DNA from: Actinomycetes bacterium
GTDB lineage: Bacteria; Actinomycetota; Actinomycetes; Actinomycetales; Dermatophilaceae
Reading direction: 5' to 3'
Length of the DNA stretch: 64,000 nt
Assembly (NCBI GenBank): GCA_029552065.1
Contig: JAKPEG010000225.1
Location: forward strand, 19,709 to 83,708
Shown here: in pieces, positions 27,264-35,955 of the stretch
Layout: each line of letters starts with the position of its first letter
How positions within the stretch are numbered: the first letter of the stretch is position 1
Notes under the pieces: generated by a model
What the model was told of the DNA's origin: nothing
What the model saw: only the letters and a program-made list of their open reading frames with translations
The model's database searches: none
Position numbers and translations under genes: made by a program

Positions 27264-28429
27264 GATCGCTCTCCCATCCACGTGGTGATGCGTTCCACAG
27301 CGGCATTCAGGTGGGGTACCTGAGCCGCACCAGAGTAGTAATGGGTGGCGCCCGGAATGGTGTGTAGCTCCTTGTCCGCATGCCCGACCGCATCGAAGAG
27401 GCGCTGCGTGTGGCTCGGCGTGCAGGCATCGTCGGCGGAGTTGCCGATGACCAGGGTCGGCACCGTCAGGTCGGCGGCGCACCGCGGGCCGTCGCCGAGT
27501 GCGTCGTCCAGGCTCCACTGCGACAGCCAGCTGCGCAGGGTGCTGAAGCGGGCCAGTCCGACCGGGCCCATGTTGACGATCCGCGGGTCGCCCAGATAAC
27601 ACCGGCCCGGTGTGCGGTCGTTGGGGTCGATCGTCGGGTCGAGCCAACGTGGGTCGGCCATCGTGCCGTGCACGACGAAGGCGCGCTCGAGCAGCTCTTC
27701 GCCGCGGCCCCTGAGCCCGGCGAGCTCGTCCTTGACCCACGCGGTGATCCGTCGATTCCGCGCGATCTGCGCGGCCCGGTAGCGCGCGAGGAAGTCGGCC
27801 GAGTAGGGAGGCCGGTTCGGCCCCCTGGGGTCGTAGAGGTCCAGCTCGGGGTCCCGTCGGGTGGGGTCGGACTCGTCCACTACTGCCGGGTCGATCCACT
27901 CGGTGAGGGTGCCGTGCCGGCTCACGTGCGCGGCGAGGAGCATCACCCCGTCGGCCGGCGGGAGGTCCAGCCGGGTGAGATCGGGGGGGTCCCCGGCCGG
28001 GGTCGCGGTCACGGTGGCGTGCTGGGCCTGCTGCTGGTAGTAGAGCGAGAGGGCACCGCCGCCGCTCCAGCCGCCGAGGATGACGTTGCGGTAGCCCAGT
28101 CGCTCGCGGGCGTCCCGCATCGCGGCACCGAGATCCTGGACGACCTTCTCCATGATCAGCGCGCTGTCGACCCCGCGGTAGCGACTGTTGGCGTAGATCA
28201 CGTGGTGACCGGCCCGCGCGAGCGCGTTGCTCATCGGGAGGTAGGCCCCGCCCCCGATCGGGTGCATGAACAGGATCGCGGTGTCCGAGGGCACCCCCGT
28301 GGGGCGCAGCAGGTAGCTCTCCAGGACGACGCTCTCGGTCACCCCACCGTAGGTGTCCCGATAGGCCGAGTCGTCCTCGAAGACGACGAGATAGGGGATG
28401 CGCTCGTAGTCGTGGGCGCTCGCGCTCAC
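27248..28429 (-). CDS. Alpha/beta-hydrolase
   Basis: 393 aa from GTG 28429 (GTGA overlap with the upstream stop). The nucleophile elbow is LGGWSGGGALSLYY; a catalytic Asp/His pair is suggested by NSADDACTPSHT and GATHYYSG. A GGGAYLPM stretch lies near the oxyanion region. No signal peptide. Could hydrolyse a lactone, an ester or a ring-derived 1,3-diketone in the pathway. Substrate unknown. Confidence 0.8.
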   Translation of the reverse strand: MSASAHDYERIPYLVVFEDDSAYRDTYGGVTESVVLESYLLRPTGVPSDTAILFMHPIGGGAYLPMSNALARAGHHVIYANSRYRGVDSALIMEKVVQDLGAAMRDARERLGYRNVILGGWSGGGALSLYYQQQAQHATVTATPAGDPPDLTRLDLPPADGVMLLAAHVSRHGTLTEWIDPAVVDESDPTRRDPELDLYDPRGPNRPPYSADFLARYRAAQIARNRRITAWVKDELAGLRGRGEELLERAFVVHGTMADPRWLDPTIDPNDRTPGRCYLGDPRIVNMGPVGLARFSTLRSWLSQWSLDDALGDGPRCAADLTVPTLVIGNSADDACTPSHTQRLFDAVGHADKELHTIPGATHYYSGAAQVPHLNAAVERITTWMGERSWTTF

Positions 28430-29535
28430 ACCCGCACCTCTTCGGGGACCTCCACCGGCGTGGCCGCGATCATCACCTGCGCGGGCACCAGTCGGCGACG
28501 CACGTCGATGGCGATGACCTGCCATTCGACCCTCCCGTCCTCGTCATGGCGCCGCCGGGACCGCTCGCGAGCCCGCTCCGGTATGCCGTGGTGCATGCCT
28601 TGTGGGGCCAGCGAGATGAGGCCGGCGGGCATATCGACGCCGAAGACGCTCCCTCCGTGGTAGAAGGCGACCTCGTCGTAGTCGGCGTTGCGGTGGTACC
28701 ACGGGATGCGCTCGACACCCCTGGGTCCCTCTGCCGGACGCGGCAGGAAGTTGAGCACGTAGACGCCGGTCGCCTCCATGAACAGGTGGACCGTCGGAGG
28801 CAGGTGGACGGTGTCGGAGTTGATGACGTCGTAGTCCTCGATGTTGAAGACGAAGGGCACGTTGTCGCCCTTCCACGCCTCGGCGTCCAGGGGGTGGAAC
28901 GGGTAGAAGAGCGACGTGCGGCCCTCGCGGGTGCGTAGCCGCACTTCGTATTCGTCGCGGCCGTCGCCCTCGAATGCCTCCGCCTGGGGGGTGGTGACCA
29001 GCGAGGAGTCGAAGGGGAAGAAGCGACCGAGCAGGCCGCCCTTGGGAGCCCGGAACTCCTCGACGGCCTCGATGATGAGGGCGTGGGTCTGCTCGTCGGG
29101 GACCTGACGGTAGGTCGCCCCCTTGGGCAGGTAGACGTAGTCGCCCGGCCGATAGCGCAGCCGTCCGAACTCGGTCTCCAGTTCGCCGCTGCCGGCGTGG
29201 ATGAACCACAGCTCGTCACCGTCGACGTTGCGCACGAGGTGCGGCATCGGGGCCTGGCGTCGGCTCAGCAGGATTCGACAGTCCTGGTTGTGGAACATGA
29301 GCAGCGGCTCGCCGGCCGGGTCGGCCTCGTCGCTCGGGTGCAGGCCGAAGGTGTCGGTGTCGACGAAGCGCAAGTCACCCTCGGTCCGGTACCGGGTCGG
29401 GTCGTTGCGCCGGTAGAGGTGCGCCGTGCGCCCGAAGAAGCCGTAGCGGCCTAGCTCGTCGTCCTTGAGGTGGCCGACGTCGCGATGGATCCGCCGGGGT
29501 GCCGGACCGCTGGTGAGCTGGATGAACGATTCCAC
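28426..29535 (-). CDS. Homogentisate 1,2-dioxygenase-like cupin protein
   Basis: 369 aa from GTG 29535, with AAGGAG eight bases upstream. The sequence resembles the HmgA fold: an N-terminal beta domain with DELWFIHAGSGELETEFG and YRPGDYVYLPKGATYR, and a C-terminal cupin with FNFLPRP and APQGMHHGIPERAR. HmgA opens the ring of homogentisate using Fe(II) and oxygen. This protein is about 60 residues shorter than typical HmgA, so a different catechol or hydroquinone-like substrate, or a different role, is possible. Its neighbours are an HpaB-like protein and acyl-CoA dehydrogenases, and no maleylacetoacetate isomerase or fumarylacetoacetase is seen. Confidence 0.65.
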   Translation of the reverse strand: MESFIQLTSGPAPRRIHRDVGHLKDDELGRYGFFGRTAHLYRRNDPTRYRTEGDLRFVDTDTFGLHPSDEADPAGEPLLMFHNQDCRILLSRRQAPMPHLVRNVDGDELWFIHAGSGELETEFGRLRYRPGDYVYLPKGATYRQVPDEQTHALIIEAVEEFRAPKGGLLGRFFPFDSSLVTTPQAEAFEGDGRDEYEVRLRTREGRTSLFYPFHPLDAEAWKGDNVPFVFNIEDYDVINSDTVHLPPTVHLFMEATGVYVLNFLPRPAEGPRGVERIPWYHRNADYDEVAFYHGGSVFGVDMPAGLISLAPQGMHHGIPERARERSRRRHDEDGRVEWQVIAIDVRRRLVPAQVMIAATPVEVPEEVRV

Positions 29536-29566
29536 GTCGGCTGCTCCTTGAGGGTTCTGGGATGCG

Positions 29567-30823
29567 TCAGGAGGCTGCCGGCCGCGGCCGGGGGAGCCCG
29601 AGCCCACGCTGGGCGATGACGTTGAGCTGGATCTCGTCGGTTCCACCGGCGATGTGCAGGGCCGGGACCCCGAGGACGAACTCGGCCCAGGCAAAGGTGT
29701 CGGGGTCGCCGGTGTCGACGACGGCCCGTTCCCCCAGCACGGCGAGGGCGAGTCGACAGATCTCGTCGGCCGCGCGCGCCATGAGCATCTTGAGGACCGA
29801 TCCGCACACGGGCTCCAGGCGGTGGCTCCAGGTGGCCGGTCCGAGCGACGCGGCGGCACGCATGGCGGTCACCGCGGCGACGGTGCGGGCGACCTGTGCC
29901 TGGGTCCCGGCCGTGGCCTCCGGCTCGAGCCGGCGCACGAGGGCGACCAGGCGCTCGAGGACGTAGGGGGTCAACGGTCCGGCGACCCCGCTCATCAGGC
30001 TGCGCTCGGATCCCAGCGAGGTCGAGGCCACCTTCCACCCCTCGCCGACGCCCCCGATGCGGCAGCTGTCCGGGACACGCACGCCGTCGAGGAATACCTC
30101 GTTGAATGCGGCCCCTCCGGTCATCTGACGGATCGGTCGGACCGTCACCCCGGGGGCGTGCATGTCGACGAGGAACATCGTGAGCCCGGCATGCTTGGGC
30201 ACGTTGCGGTCGGTGCGCACGAGGGCCTCGCCGACATCGGCGAGATGGCCCATCGAGGTCCACACCTTCTGGCCGCTGATGACCCAATCGTCCCCGTCGC
30301 GGACGGCCCGGGCGTTGACTCCGGCGAGGTCGGATCCGGCCCCGGGTTCGGAGAACAGTTGGCAGCCGACGAGGTCGCCGCGGAAGAGCGCCGGCAAGGT
30401 CGCCGCCTGCAGTTGCTCGGTGCCGTGGCGCAGAACCGCCGGAGCGACGATGTTGAGTCCGACGAACAACGCCTCGCGGGAGGGCAGGTCGAGCTCGTCG
30501 ATCACCTCGTCGAGGACCGTGTCGTGGCGGGGGCTGAGCTCGAGTCCGCCGTGGTCGAGCGGACCGCTCGGCCAGGCCACGCCGAGGTCGAACAGCGCGG
30601 CCTGGAAGCGCCGCACCCGCGCGACCTCGTCGGTGTGCCCGTCGCGCAGCTCCTCGACCGCCGCGACTCGGTCGCCCTCGGTATGCCGTGTGCCCCCGTC
30701 CGCGAACCGCTCGCGCAGCGGGGCCAGCACCTCGCGCAGGTGCGCCGTGAATACGGCCGGGTCGGTGAGTTCGGCGCTCCTCACCCGGGTGGGGTCGGCC
30801 ACCGGGGCGGACACGGCGATCAC
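29567..30823 (-). CDS. Acyl-CoA dehydrogenase
   Basis: 418 aa from GTG 30823, overlapping the upstream stop (GTGA). Core signatures: QLFSEPGAGSDLAGVNARA, ISGQKVWTSMGHLAD, MTGGAAFNEVFLDGVRVP, and at the C-terminus HIAGGTDEIQLNVIAQRGLGLPR. Close to actinobacterial acyl-CoA dehydrogenases that act on cyclic or branched CoA esters. The EIQ segment near the end normally follows the GGT motif where FAD is bound. Third dehydrogenase of the operon, directly after the HpaB-like gene. Confidence 0.92.
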   Translation of the reverse strand: MIAVSAPVADPTRVRSAELTDPAVFTAHLREVLAPLRERFADGGTRHTEGDRVAAVEELRDGHTDEVARVRRFQAALFDLGVAWPSGPLDHGGLELSPRHDTVLDEVIDELDLPSREALFVGLNIVAPAVLRHGTEQLQAATLPALFRGDLVGCQLFSEPGAGSDLAGVNARAVRDGDDWVISGQKVWTSMGHLADVGEALVRTDRNVPKHAGLTMFLVDMHAPGVTVRPIRQMTGGAAFNEVFLDGVRVPDSCRIGGVGEGWKVASTSLGSERSLMSGVAGPLTPYVLERLVALVRRLEPEATAGTQAQVARTVAAVTAMRAAASLGPATWSHRLEPVCGSVLKMLMARAADEICRLALAVLGERAVVDTGDPDTFAWAEFVLGVPALHIAGGTDEIQLNVIAQRGLGLPRPRPAAS

Positions 30824-32196
30824 GACAGTCCGGCGAGCTTGAGGGCCAGTCCCTTGGCCCGGTCCATGTCGTAGTGCTTGCGGGCGACCAGACGCTGGGC
30901 ATACAGCCCCCCGCCGGACTGCAGCATCGTCACCAGCTGCCAGCCTCCATAGGCGTCGGCGGTGTAGTCGCGAATCGCGTGGAACAGCTGGGTGCGGTAT
31001 TCGCCGCTCACTCCGGGCTTGGTCGCCATGTACTTCTTCACGAACGGTCCGACCTCGTCGTTCTCCAGGTCCTTCACCGACGGTGCGGTGACGATGGAGC
31101 CGCCGCCGATGTCGTGGACGTGGCGCACCATGTGGCTGAATTCGGCTGCGGCATAGTGCTTGGCGGCGTTTGTGTAGAGCTCGCTGGGGAAGTACCACCC
31201 CTCTGGGCTCGGCTCGGCGTTGGCGATCGCCGCCTCCAGACCGGCTCGCACGAGGGTCGCGTAGATGACCATCTCGGCGATCTTCTCCCGGATGTGGGAG
31301 ATCCGTTCCGTGCCGTTGGCCTCGGCGATGAGCTCGGCCAGACCCACGAGCGTGTCGCCGAACTCCGACATGTGGGCCGTGCCGCCGAGGCGCTCCCACA
31401 GGCCCAGCGAGTGGGCGAAGGTTGCCGAATGGGCGACCTCGCCGGCGAGGAAGACCCGCTCGTGCGGGACGAAGACGTCGTCGAGGATGACGAAGCCCTC
31501 GGGCATGTTGTGCGCGGAACTCGCGGGGAAGTCTTCGTGCCGATCCCGCGGGGCGTAGTTCGTGTTGACGATCTTCACCCCGGGAGCGTTGACCGGAATG
31601 GCGCAGGCGATGGCGTAGTCGTCCTCGCCGTCCTTCATGCGCTTGGTCGGCATGACGACGAGTTCGTGGCTCACGGCGGCCGCGGAGATGTGCAGCTTGG
31701 CCCCTCGGATGACGACCCCGTCGGGCCGACGCTCGACGATTCGGGTGTAGACGTCGGGGTCTTCCTGGGCCCCGGGTGCGATCCGGCGGTCGCCCTTGGC
31801 GTCGGTGATCGCCTGGACGCAGCGCAGATCGTTGCGCCGACAGTGCTCGAAGTAGTCCTCGATCCGCTGCGAGTAGTGCGGGTGGTCCGCGCGCATCCGG
31901 GCCGCTGCAGTGAGCAGCGCGAGCAGCCCCTGGCTGGTCGTCACGGTGACCATGTCCCAATGCAGGAGGGTCCCGAGCAGGCTGCGCAGGTCGTCCCGAC
32001 TGCGCGGGATCGCGAAGTAGGGGCCGTTGACGTCGTCCCCGGGCTGGTAGTGGTCCGCGTAGCCCTTCTCGACCAACCGGATCGCCGTGGCGAACTGCGG
32101 ATGTGAAGTGAGGTCCTTCACCTGCTCACCATCGGCGTAGATGCGCCGTCCGTCCTCGAGTGAGGCGAGGTACTGCTCCCCGGTCATCATCGGCAT
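30820..32196 (-). CDS. 4-hydroxyphenylacetate 3-hydroxylase (HpaB)/4-hydroxybutyryl-CoA dehydratase family protein
   Basis: 458 aa; ATG 32196 has GGGAG seven bases upstream. The acyl-CoA-dehydrogenase-like fold of the HpaB/AbfD family is clear: MTGEQYLASLEDGRRIYADGE, CVQAITDAKGDR, NTNYAPRDRHEDFPASSAHN, VFVPHERVFLAG and DIGGGSIVTAPSV. HpaB members hydroxylate phenols with reduced FAD; AbfD members dehydrate 4-hydroxybutyryl-CoA and carry cysteine ligands for an iron-sulfur cluster. Two Cys occur here (in EHCRRNDLRC), but the full AbfD ligand set is not obvious, so HpaB-like chemistry is favoured. First gene of the operon, next to its promoter and opposite the TetR gene. Confidence 0.78.
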   Translation of the reverse strand: MPMMTGEQYLASLEDGRRIYADGEQVKDLTSHPQFATAIRLVEKGYADHYQPGDDVNGPYFAIPRSRDDLRSLLGTLLHWDMVTVTTSQGLLALLTAAARMRADHPHYSQRIEDYFEHCRRNDLRCVQAITDAKGDRRIAPGAQEDPDVYTRIVERRPDGVVIRGAKLHISAAAVSHELVVMPTKRMKDGEDDYAIACAIPVNAPGVKIVNTNYAPRDRHEDFPASSAHNMPEGFVILDDVFVPHERVFLAGEVAHSATFAHSLGLWERLGGTAHMSEFGDTLVGLAELIAEANGTERISHIREKIAEMVIYATLVRAGLEAAIANAEPSPEGWYFPSELYTNAAKHYAAAEFSHMVRHVHDIGGGSIVTAPSVKDLENDEVGPFVKKYMATKPGVSGEYRTQLFHAIRDYTADAYGGWQLVTMLQSGGGLYAQRLVARKHYDMDRAKGLALKLAGLS

Positions 32197-32228
32197 CGTG
32201 AGTCTCCCGTCGCTGTCTTCCCCATGAA

Positions 32229-32267
32229 CTGAAAATGATGTTAGATTCAGAGTGGCTGTTCTGACAA
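32229..32267 (-). promoter_or_regulatory. Promoter of the catabolic operon with overlapping inverted repeat (candidate TetR operator)
   Basis: On the minus strand TTGTCA (plus 32262-32267) and TAACAT (plus 32238-32243) are 18 bp apart, a good sigma-A-type promoter ending 41 bp before the HpaB-like start. CTGAA-N12-TTCAG at 32229-32250 is a 22-bp inverted repeat that covers the -10 box. The segment is strikingly AT-rich for this genome. Repression by the divergent TetR regulator is inferred from position. Confidence 0.55.
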
Positions 32268-32310
32268 GTGTCGAAAGCGAGGTGACCGGCCGTGAGCGGG
32301 TCGAGGATGG

Positions 32311-33000
32311 ATGATGTACCCGCCATGGTCCCGAGCCGGGGACCGCAGGTCGGTGACGGAGCGGATCGGACACAGACGGATGCCAGCCAAGGGCAGGACC
32401 AAGGGCCAGCGCACCGAGGCTGCGTTCCTGGCCGCCGCGCGCGAGGTGTTCGCCGAGAAGGGTTACTTCAACGCGAAGATCTCCGACATCGCGGCCCGCG
32501 CCGGGCGTTCCCCCGGGTCGTTCTACAACTACTACGACAACAAGGAACAGCTGCTGCAGGCTCTGCTCGTGTCCTTCGGCAGCGAGGTGCTCTCCGGGGT
32601 GCTACCCAGGGGAGGGGCGTCGTCGCCGGAGGAGGGGGTGCGTGCGGCCGTCACGGCATACTGGACGACCTACAAGAGCTACCTGCCCGAGATGATCGGG
32701 TTGTTCCAGATGTCGATGACCGATGCGGCCTTCCGGCAACGTTGGCGCGAGGTCCGATCGTTGGGCATCCAGGGGGTCCTCGGTGGCCTGCAGGCGGCCG
32801 AACGCGGCGGGCAGCAGATCGGTCTGCCGCTCGAGCTGTTGGCCTCGGCGCTCGTGGGGGCGCTCGAGTCCTTCTGCTGGACCTGGCTGGCGGCGGGAGG
32901 TGACGATGATGTCCCAGCTCCCGACGACGACCTGGCCATCGACGTCCTCTCGGCCATCTGGTTCCGCACCGTCTATGGACGGCCTGCGGTCGAGCACTGA
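32311..33000 (+). CDS. TetR-family transcriptional regulator
   Basis: 229 aa from ATG 32311 (GAGG five bases upstream); ATG 32380 would drop 23 poorly conserved residues and is also plausible. The TetR DNA-binding domain is complete: TEAAFLAAAREVFAEKGYFN, then ISDIAARAGRSPGSFYNYYDNKEQLL as helix-turn-helix (cited as ISDIAARAGRS and SFYNYYDNKEQLL). The C-terminal ligand domain begins near residue 85. It lies divergent to the catabolic operon and upstream of the CoA-transferase, so it probably represses both until an acyl-CoA inducer appears. Confidence 0.9.
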   Translation: MMYPPWSRAGDRRSVTERIGHRRMPAKGRTKGQRTEAAFLAAAREVFAEKGYFNAKISDIAARAGRSPGSFYNYYDNKEQLLQALLVSFGSEVLSGVLPRGGASSPEEGVRAAVTAYWTTYKSYLPEMIGLFQMSMTDAAFRQRWREVRSLGIQGVLGGLQAAERGGQQIGLPLELLASALVGALESFCWTWLAAGGDDDVPAPDDDLAIDVLSAIWFRTVYGRPAVEH

Positions 33001-33031
33001 CCCGGCGGGCGCGCGCGCGCCCGAGGGCACC

Positions 33032-34198
33032 GTGGACCCTGCCGGTCCCGTGTGCAAGGGGCCGCTCGACGGCGTCACAGTGGTGGAGTTCGGTGGCTTC
33101 ATCGCCGGTCCCTTCGCCGGCCAACTGCTCGGCGACTACGGCGCGCGCGTCATCAAGATCGAGCCGCCCAGTGGCGATCCGACGCGTACTTGGGGCGTCC
33201 TTGACGACCGGGGCCAGAGCCTGTGGTGGCCGGGCATCGCCCGCAACAAGGAGTCGGTCGTCCTGGACCTCAAGAGCGAGGCCGACCGCGACGTGGCCCG
33301 CAAGATCATCCGGGGTGCCGACGTTGTCCTGGAGAACTTCGCCCCCGGTCGGATGGCCGAATGGGCGCTGGACTATGCCTCGCTCGCCCCGGAACAACCC
33401 GGTCTCATCATGGTCCACGTCTCCGGCTTCGGGCAGGACGGTCCTCGAGCGGCCGACCGCGGCTTCGGCAGCATCGCCGAGGCAATGGGCGGACTGCGGG
33501 CCTTGTTGGGCTATCCGGATCGCCCGCCGGCTCGGGCCGGGATCAGTTTCGGCGACGAGGTGTCGGGGCTGTTCGCGGTCATGGGCACGATGGCCGCGCT
33601 CGTCGAGCGGTCCCGCACCGGCCTGGGCCAGGAGGTCGACGTCGCCCTCTACGAGAGCGTCTTCGCGCTCTCGGAGTCGCTGATCCCCGACTACGCGATC
33701 GGCGGGATCACCCGGCGACGTACCGGCAGCACGTTGCCGGGGATCGCCCCGTCGAACGCCTACACCTGCCGCGATGGGGTCGAGGTGCTCATCGCCGCCA
33801 ACGCGGACAGCTTGTTCCGGCGCCTGTGCGCGGCGATGGACCGACCGGATCTCGCCGCCGACCCGCGCTATGCCGACCACCAGGCGCGCGGCACCCATGC
33901 GCAGGCCCTCGACCGCGAGGTCGCCCAGTGGGCGGCCACTCTCGACGCGGCTGACGTCGAGGCTCTGCTCGACGAGTACGACATCCCGCGCGGTCGGATC
34001 TTCACGCCGGCCGACATTCTCGGGGACGAGCAGTATGCCGCCCGCAAGATGATCACTCGGGTGGTGGCCGACGGCTACGCCGACCCGGTGCCGATGCCCA
34101 GCGTCGTGCCGAAGTTCAGTCGATCACCGGGGACGATCCGAGCCGCGGGACCTCGACTGGGCGCACACACCGACGCGGTGCGGGCCGAGTTCGCCTGA
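33032..34198 (+). CDS. CaiB/BaiF-family CoA-transferase (class III)
   Basis: 388 aa from GTG 33032 with GAGGG five bases upstream; ATG 32975 would overlap the TetR gene by 26 bp and is the alternative. Family III CoA-transferase: GPLDGVTVVEFGGFIAGPF, then YGARVIKIEPPSGDP, the catalytic Asp in ISFGDEVSGLFAVMG, and the C-terminal DIPRGRIFTPADIL. It moves CoA between acids without ATP, an alternative activation step to the CoA ligase in the divergent operon. Convergent with the wax-ester-synthase gene. Confidence 0.9.
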   Translation: MDPAGPVCKGPLDGVTVVEFGGFIAGPFAGQLLGDYGARVIKIEPPSGDPTRTWGVLDDRGQSLWWPGIARNKESVVLDLKSEADRDVARKIIRGADVVLENFAPGRMAEWALDYASLAPEQPGLIMVHVSGFGQDGPRAADRGFGSIAEAMGGLRALLGYPDRPPARAGISFGDEVSGLFAVMGTMAALVERSRTGLGQEVDVALYESVFALSESLIPDYAIGGITRRRTGSTLPGIAPSNAYTCRDGVEVLIAANADSLFRRLCAAMDRPDLAADPRYADHQARGTHAQALDREVAQWAATLDAADVEALLDEYDIPRGRIFTPADILGDEQYAARKMITRVVADGYADPVPMPSVVPKFSRSPGTIRAAGPRLGAHTDAVRAEFA

Positions 34199-34343
34199 AC
34201 TCAGGGTGCCGCGGTGGCCGGCCGGATCCCCGGCGGCCCGCCCGCTCCCACGGCCGCCAGCCGCTCCCACAACCCCGCCCACTCGCACAACTCCACCTGG
34301 GCGACCGGGGGGAGCGGGGAGCTGTGAAGGGCTCCTGACGGGG
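34199..34343. other. 145-bp convergent gap
   Basis: GC-rich spacer between the CoA-transferase and wax-ester-synthase-like stops. I see no gene and no strong hairpin. Confidence 0.5.
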
Positions 34344-35729
34344 TCAGAGTGCCGCTGCCGCGAGGACGTCCAGGGCCCGCGGCATGGCATCGGCGAGGTC
34401 CCAGACGTTGTCCACCTGGTCGGGGCAGGCCATGAGCGAGACGTCGAAGGTAGTGATCCGGCTGTCGAGGGTGATGTTGAGTCCAGAGCCGTGGGTGAGG
34501 AAGCCAAAACCGAAGTGGCGCAGGAGGCGCGCACCGGTGCAGTACTGGGCCACCCGCGCGCCGGGGACGTTGCTCACGCTGAGGTTGAACATTCCGGGGA
34601 CCCGATCCATCATCCGCGTCACCTCGAGAAGGGCGGATCCGAGACCCGCTGACACGGGCGGGAGCAGCCCCGTCATGCGTTCGGTGAGATCTCCCGGGGC
34701 CAGCCCGATGGTCTGCTTCTGCAACCGCATGTCCTCCGCCGCCACCCGCAGGACCTCCATCGGGTCGGCGATGTGAACGGGCAGGGCGGTCATCACCGCG
34801 GTCACCTGGTTGGCGTCGTCGCTGCCGCCCTCCTCGCGCGTGGATACCGGCACCCCGGCGAGCAGCGCCTTGGTGGGCAGCTCCCCGCGCCGGGCGAGCC
34901 ACTCCCGCAGCGCGATCGCGCACGTGGTGAGGACGACGTCGTTGATCGTCGTCCCGGTCGCCTTGCTGATCGAGCGCACCGTGGCGAAGTCGAGCTCGGT
35001 GTAGGCGACCGCTCGCCTCGACGTGATGGCGCTGCTGAAGGAGACCCGGGGGACGGTGCGCAGCCGCGGCCGCTTTCCGCCGGCGACCCAGCGGACGACT
35101 CCGGGCACCATCGCGACGATGCTCCCGCCCAGGCCGACCAGGGTCTTTGCCGTCGTCGCGGTGTCCTCGACCCCGCGCCGCAGCATGTTCAGGCTCGAAG
35201 GAGCCGCCGGGTCGGGGTGCCACGGGACCGCCGGCCCGATCTCGACGTCGTCGGGATCGGTGCTGTTGAGGATGCGGGTGATGGCCACCCCCGTGGCTCC
35301 GTCGACGGCTGCGTGATGCAGCTTGAGGGCGTGCGCGACGAGCCCGCCCTCGATCCCGGTGAGCACGTGCATCTCCCACATCGGTTTGCGTCGGTCCAGG
35401 GCGGTCTCGCAGATGGCCGAGATGGCATCGGCGAGTTGCTCCCGACCACCGGGAGCGGCGACCTCGTGCTCGAAGACGTGCCGGGTGATGTCGAAGTCGG
35501 GGTCATCGACCCAGTAGGGCCGCGCGAAGGAGCCGGGGACGGTCGCCAGCTTCTGGCGCAGGACCGGGATCTGGTCGATCTTGCTGAGCAGGAGGCGCTG
35601 GGCGTGTTCGGCGTCGAAGGTGTGCGGACTCGTCGAGGGGTCATAGACAGACACCGCGACGACGTGGAGGAATACCGAGGTGGACTCCATGCCGAGGAAT
35701 GCCGCGTCGACGCCACCGAGCCTGCGCAT
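34344..35729 (-). CDS. Wax ester synthase/diacylglycerol acyltransferase (WS/DGAT) family protein
   Basis: 461 aa from ATG 35729, with AAGGAG ten bases upstream. The acyltransferase motif HHxxxDG is present as KLHHAAVDGATG near residue 135. MRRLGGVDAAFLGMES begins the protein and NVPGAR lies near 385, as in mycobacterial Tgs enzymes. The family joins acyl-CoA to diacylglycerol or fatty alcohol to store triacylglycerol or wax. Convergent with the CoA-transferase and divergent from a hydrolase; likely linked to acyl-CoA supply from the island. Confidence 0.92.
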   Translation of the reverse strand: MRRLGGVDAAFLGMESTSVFLHVVAVSVYDPSTSPHTFDAEHAQRLLLSKIDQIPVLRQKLATVPGSFARPYWVDDPDFDITRHVFEHEVAAPGGREQLADAISAICETALDRRKPMWEMHVLTGIEGGLVAHALKLHHAAVDGATGVAITRILNSTDPDDVEIGPAVPWHPDPAAPSSLNMLRRGVEDTATTAKTLVGLGGSIVAMVPGVVRWVAGGKRPRLRTVPRVSFSSAITSRRAVAYTELDFATVRSISKATGTTINDVVLTTCAIALREWLARRGELPTKALLAGVPVSTREEGGSDDANQVTAVMTALPVHIADPMEVLRVAAEDMRLQKQTIGLAPGDLTERMTGLLPPVSAGLGSALLEVTRMMDRVPGMFNLSVSNVPGARVAQYCTGARLLRHFGFGFLTHGSGLNITLDSRITTFDVSLMACPDQVDNVWDLADAMPRALDVLAAAAL

Positions 35730-35872
35730 GGTCTCTGCTCCTTCTCGAGGTTCCCACGATGTCCGTGCGTGACGACGCGCCATTCAGCTGTGGCCGGCGC
35801 TCAGCCGATTCCGCGACCTGCGAACGTCCTGCCGTGGCTGCGACCCGGGACGCGGTCCCTGCTGGAATAAAC

Positions 35873-35888
35873 CTGAAATCAGATTTAG
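35873..35888. promoter_or_regulatory. AT-rich palindrome in the WS/DGAT-hydrolase divergent promoter
   Basis: CTGAAATCAGATTTAG contains the perfect AAATC-A-GATTT palindrome, in a 226-bp divergent intergenic region. TATTCT at 35889-35894 could be a -10 box for the plus-strand gene. It shares the CTGAA half-site with the operator-like repeat at 32229-32250, so one regulator may bind both. Confidence 0.35.
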
Positions 35889-35955
35889 TATTCTAGCCGA
35901 GGGTGGGTAGGTCGGCAACCGACCCAGGGCTCAGCCAGACACATAAGGAGTGACC

